From positions 1-14,030 of the forward strand of contig DYAA01000086.1 in assembly GCA_019419405.1 (NCBI GenBank): 14,030 nt of DNA. Reading direction: 5' to 3'. Below the pieces are notes generated by a model. That model ran no database searches and was not told the origin of the DNA. It was given only the letters and a program-made list of their open reading frames with translations. Position numbers and translations under genes: made by a program. Positions 12,282-14,030 of this stretch are shown piece after piece. The stretch comes from Collinsella sp. (GTDB lineage: Bacteria; Actinomycetota; Coriobacteriia; Coriobacteriales; Coriobacteriaceae). The stretch's first letter is position 1. Every line of letters begins with the position of its first letter.

Positions 12282-14030
12282 TTAGGCGCCGAGCGCGGTC
12301 TTGGCGGCCGCGAGGGCATCGGCGATACCGGCAGCATTCTTACCACCGGCCTGGGCCATGTTGGGACGGCCGCCACCGCGACCGTCGACCAGGCCCGCGA
12401 TCTGCTTAATCACGTTGCCGGCGTGAAAACCGGCCTTCACGGCGTCGTCGGAACCGGCGGCGAGCAACGCAGGCGTGCCCTTCTCGGTCACGCTGGCAAC
12501 GACGCAGGCGACAGGGCCGGCGACCTTCTGGTGCACGGTATCCCAGACGTTGCGCAGGTCAGCAGCCTCAAGGCCCTGGAGCTCAGCGACGACGAGCTTA
12601 TAGCCGTCGAGCTCGACGGCACCCTCGATGGCGCTGGAGATAGCGTCGGAGGAGCCACCGGTCAGCGCCTTCTTGAGCTTATTAGACGTCTCGCGCAGCT
12701 CGGCCTGCAGGTTCTCCACACGAGCGGGAACCTCGTCAACACGGCACTTGAGCGCAGCGGCAGCGGCGTCAACGAGTGCCAGGCGGTCGGCCATGTAGTC
12801 GAGGGCGCCCTTAGAGGTAACGGCCTCGATACGGCGGACGTTCGAGCCCGTGGAGGACTCGGAGATAATCTTGAACAGGCCAATCTCGGCAGTGTTGGCA
12901 GCATGCGTACCACCGCAGAGCTCGCGGGAGAACGGCTGGTCCTCGGCGCCCACGGAAACGACGCGGACGACGTCGCCGTATTTCTCGCCAAAGAGGGCGA
13001 CAGCACCGGCGGCCTTGGCCTCGTCGATGCCCATGACACGGGTCACGACCGGCTTGGAAGCGAAAATCTGCTGGTTAACCAGGTCCTCGACAGCCTTGAG
13101 CTGCTCGGAAGACAGGGCCTCGAAGTGCGTGAAGTCAAAGCGCAGGTGCTCGGGCGTCACCAGAGAGCCGGCCTGGGAGACATGCTCGCCCAGTACCTGC
13201 TTAAGCGCAGCGTCGAGCAGATGCGTGGCGGTGTGGTTGCGGCGCAGGAAACCACGGCGCTCGGCGTCGAGCGCGGCGGTCACGGTAGCACCGACGGTCA
13301 GCGTACCCCCGGCAACGTGCGCGACGTGGGCATACAGGCCGTTGTGGTTCTTGGTGTCGGCAACGGTCAGAACAACGCCCTCGGCGGAAAGCTCGCCGGC
13401 GTCGCCCTGCTGGCCGCCCATCTCGGCGTAGAACGGGGTGCGGTCGAGCACGACGTCGACGTCCTCGCCCGCGGCGGCAGACTCGACGGACTCGCCGTTG
13501 CGCACGATGGCGACAACCTTGGCGCCCTCGATAACGTCGTTGTCGTAGCCGTCAAAGTCGGTCGCAGCGACCTTGTCGGAAAGCTCGACCCACACGTCGT
13601 TGAAGCTGCCCCAGGCATCGCCCTTGGCGTTGGCACGGGCGCGGGCCTTCTGGTCCTCCATGCAAGCGGTGAAGCCGTCCATGTCGACGTCATGGCCAGC
13701 GGCGCCCGCGATCTCAACGGTCAGGTCGATGGGGAAACCAAAGGTATCGTGCAGCTTAAAGGCGACCTCGCCCGGAAGCACGGCGCCCTCGGCAAGAGCA
13801 GCCAGGGCCTCGTCCAGGTAGACGCGGCCGTTGTCGAGCGTCGTGGAGAAGCGCTCCTCCTCAGAGGCGACGATACCCTTGACGAGTGCGACGTTCTTTA
13901 GCAGCTCGGGATAGGCCTCGCCCATCTGAGCGTTGACCTCGTCGATGAACTTGGTCAGGAAGGCGCCCTCGATGCCCAGCAGGCGACCGTGGAACACGGC
14001 GCGGCGGAGCAGGCGGCGAAGGACGTACTC
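12282..14030 (-). CDS. alaS: Alanine--tRNA ligase, C-terminal two thirds
   Basis: AlaS charges tRNA-Ala with alanine and removes wrongly attached serine and glycine. The window holds 582 residues and the gene continues past the right edge, so the N-terminal catalytic core with its class II motifs is missing. The fragment starts in the tRNA-recognition helices (YVLRRLLRRAVFHGRLLG). The editing domain has the zinc-binding HTATH (residues about 266-270 of the fragment) and RELCGGTHAAN with the Cys and His ligands. It ends with the C-Ala domain, containing GGGRPNMAQAGG. An apparent GTG start at 13997 is an internal Val codon, because the frame stays open upstream with family sequence. ruvX follows nine bases after the stop. 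Confidence 0.96.
   Translation of the reverse strand, partial: EYVLRRLLRRAVFHGRLLGIEGAFLTKFIDEVNAQMGEAYPELLKNVALVKGIVASEEERFSTTLDNGRVYLDEALAALAEGAVLPGEVAFKLHDTFGFPIDLTVEIAGAAGHDVDMDGFTACMEDQKARARANAKGDAWGSFNDVWVELSDKVAATDFDGYDNDVIEGAKVVAIVRNGESVESAAAGEDVDVVLDRTPFYAEMGGQQGDAGELSAEGVVLTVADTKNHNGLYAHVAHVAGGTLTVGATVTAALDAERRGFLRRNHTATHLLDAALKQVLGEHVSQAGSLVTPEHLRFDFTHFEALSSEQLKAVEDLVNQQIFASKPVVTRVMGIDEAKAAGAVALFGEKYGDVVRVVSVGAEDQPFSRELCGGTHAANTAEIGLFKIISESSTGSNVRRIEAVTSKGALDYMADRLALVDAAAAALKCRVDEVPARVENLQAELRETSNKLKKALTGGSSDAISSAIEGAVELDGYKLVVAELQGLEAADLRNVWDTVHQKVAGPVACVVASVTEKGTPALLAAGSDDAVKAGFHAGNVIKQIAGLVDGRGGGRPNMAQAGGKNAAGIADALAAAKTALGA

Noticed and set aside
11850..13901. 683-codon open frame on the plus strand, antisense to ruvX, mltG start and alaS
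   Set aside because: It runs across three well-supported minus-strand genes and its translation resembles no protein. Long antisense frames are expected in GC-rich genes with biased codon use.
13995..13997. GTG as the alaS start codon
   Set aside because: The frame stays open to the right edge and encodes family sequence (YVLRRLLRRA) upstream, so this is an internal Val and the gene is cut by the window.

Overview
The window is a piece of a high-GC bacterial chromosome made almost entirely of conserved housekeeping genes. The gene set and order (alaS-ruvX-mltG-yqeG-aroK-aroB, then an M24 peptidase, then efp-asp23-nusB-xseB-tlyA-nadK-recN) and the protein sequences suggest an actinobacterium of the class Coriobacteriia, most likely Collinsella or a close relative. 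That placement is inferred from gene content and protein style, not from a marker search. I see no tRNA, rRNA, CRISPR array, insertion sequence, phage gene or integration site.

Layout. At the left edge, the 5' part of a fructose-family PTS permease (EIIB-EIIC) runs leftward out of the window. It is divergent from a rightward RpiR/MurR-type regulator, and the 270-base gap between them holds inverted repeats that look like an operator. After the regulator everything is on the minus strand. Read in the direction of transcription, from the right edge, the order is alaS (3' two thirds), ruvX, mltG, yqeG, aroK and an AroB-like gene, joined by gaps of no more than about 10 bases or short overlaps. 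Next come a structured spacer with a promoter, an M24 aminopeptidase with its own rho-independent terminator, an efp promoter, and then a tight run efp, asp23-family gene, nusB, xseB, tlyA, nadK and recN. This run converges on the regulator across a perfect 12-bp palindrome.

How the genes fit together. The alaS block mixes translation (AlaS), Holliday-junction or rRNA processing (RuvX), peptidoglycan chain termination (MltG), a HAD phosphatase (YqeG) and shikimate-pathway enzymes. The efp block combines translation rescue at polyproline (EF-P), envelope stress (Asp23), antitermination (NusB), exonuclease VII small subunit, rRNA methylation (TlyA), NADP supply and DNA repair (RecN).

Most notable points. 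(1) The AroB-like protein is full length and uninterrupted, but it has lost the dinucleotide-binding motif and all three zinc ligands of 3-dehydroquinate synthase. It carries five cysteines within 17 residues where the dinucleotide motif should be. (2) tlyA is split by a one-base frameshift that a single inserted base repairs exactly. (3) A perfect 11-bp hairpin lies inside the xseB coding sequence. (4) A structured 63-base element lies between the AroB-like gene and the peptidase gene. Nothing else suggests an unknown multi-gene system; the rest is ordinary core genome.
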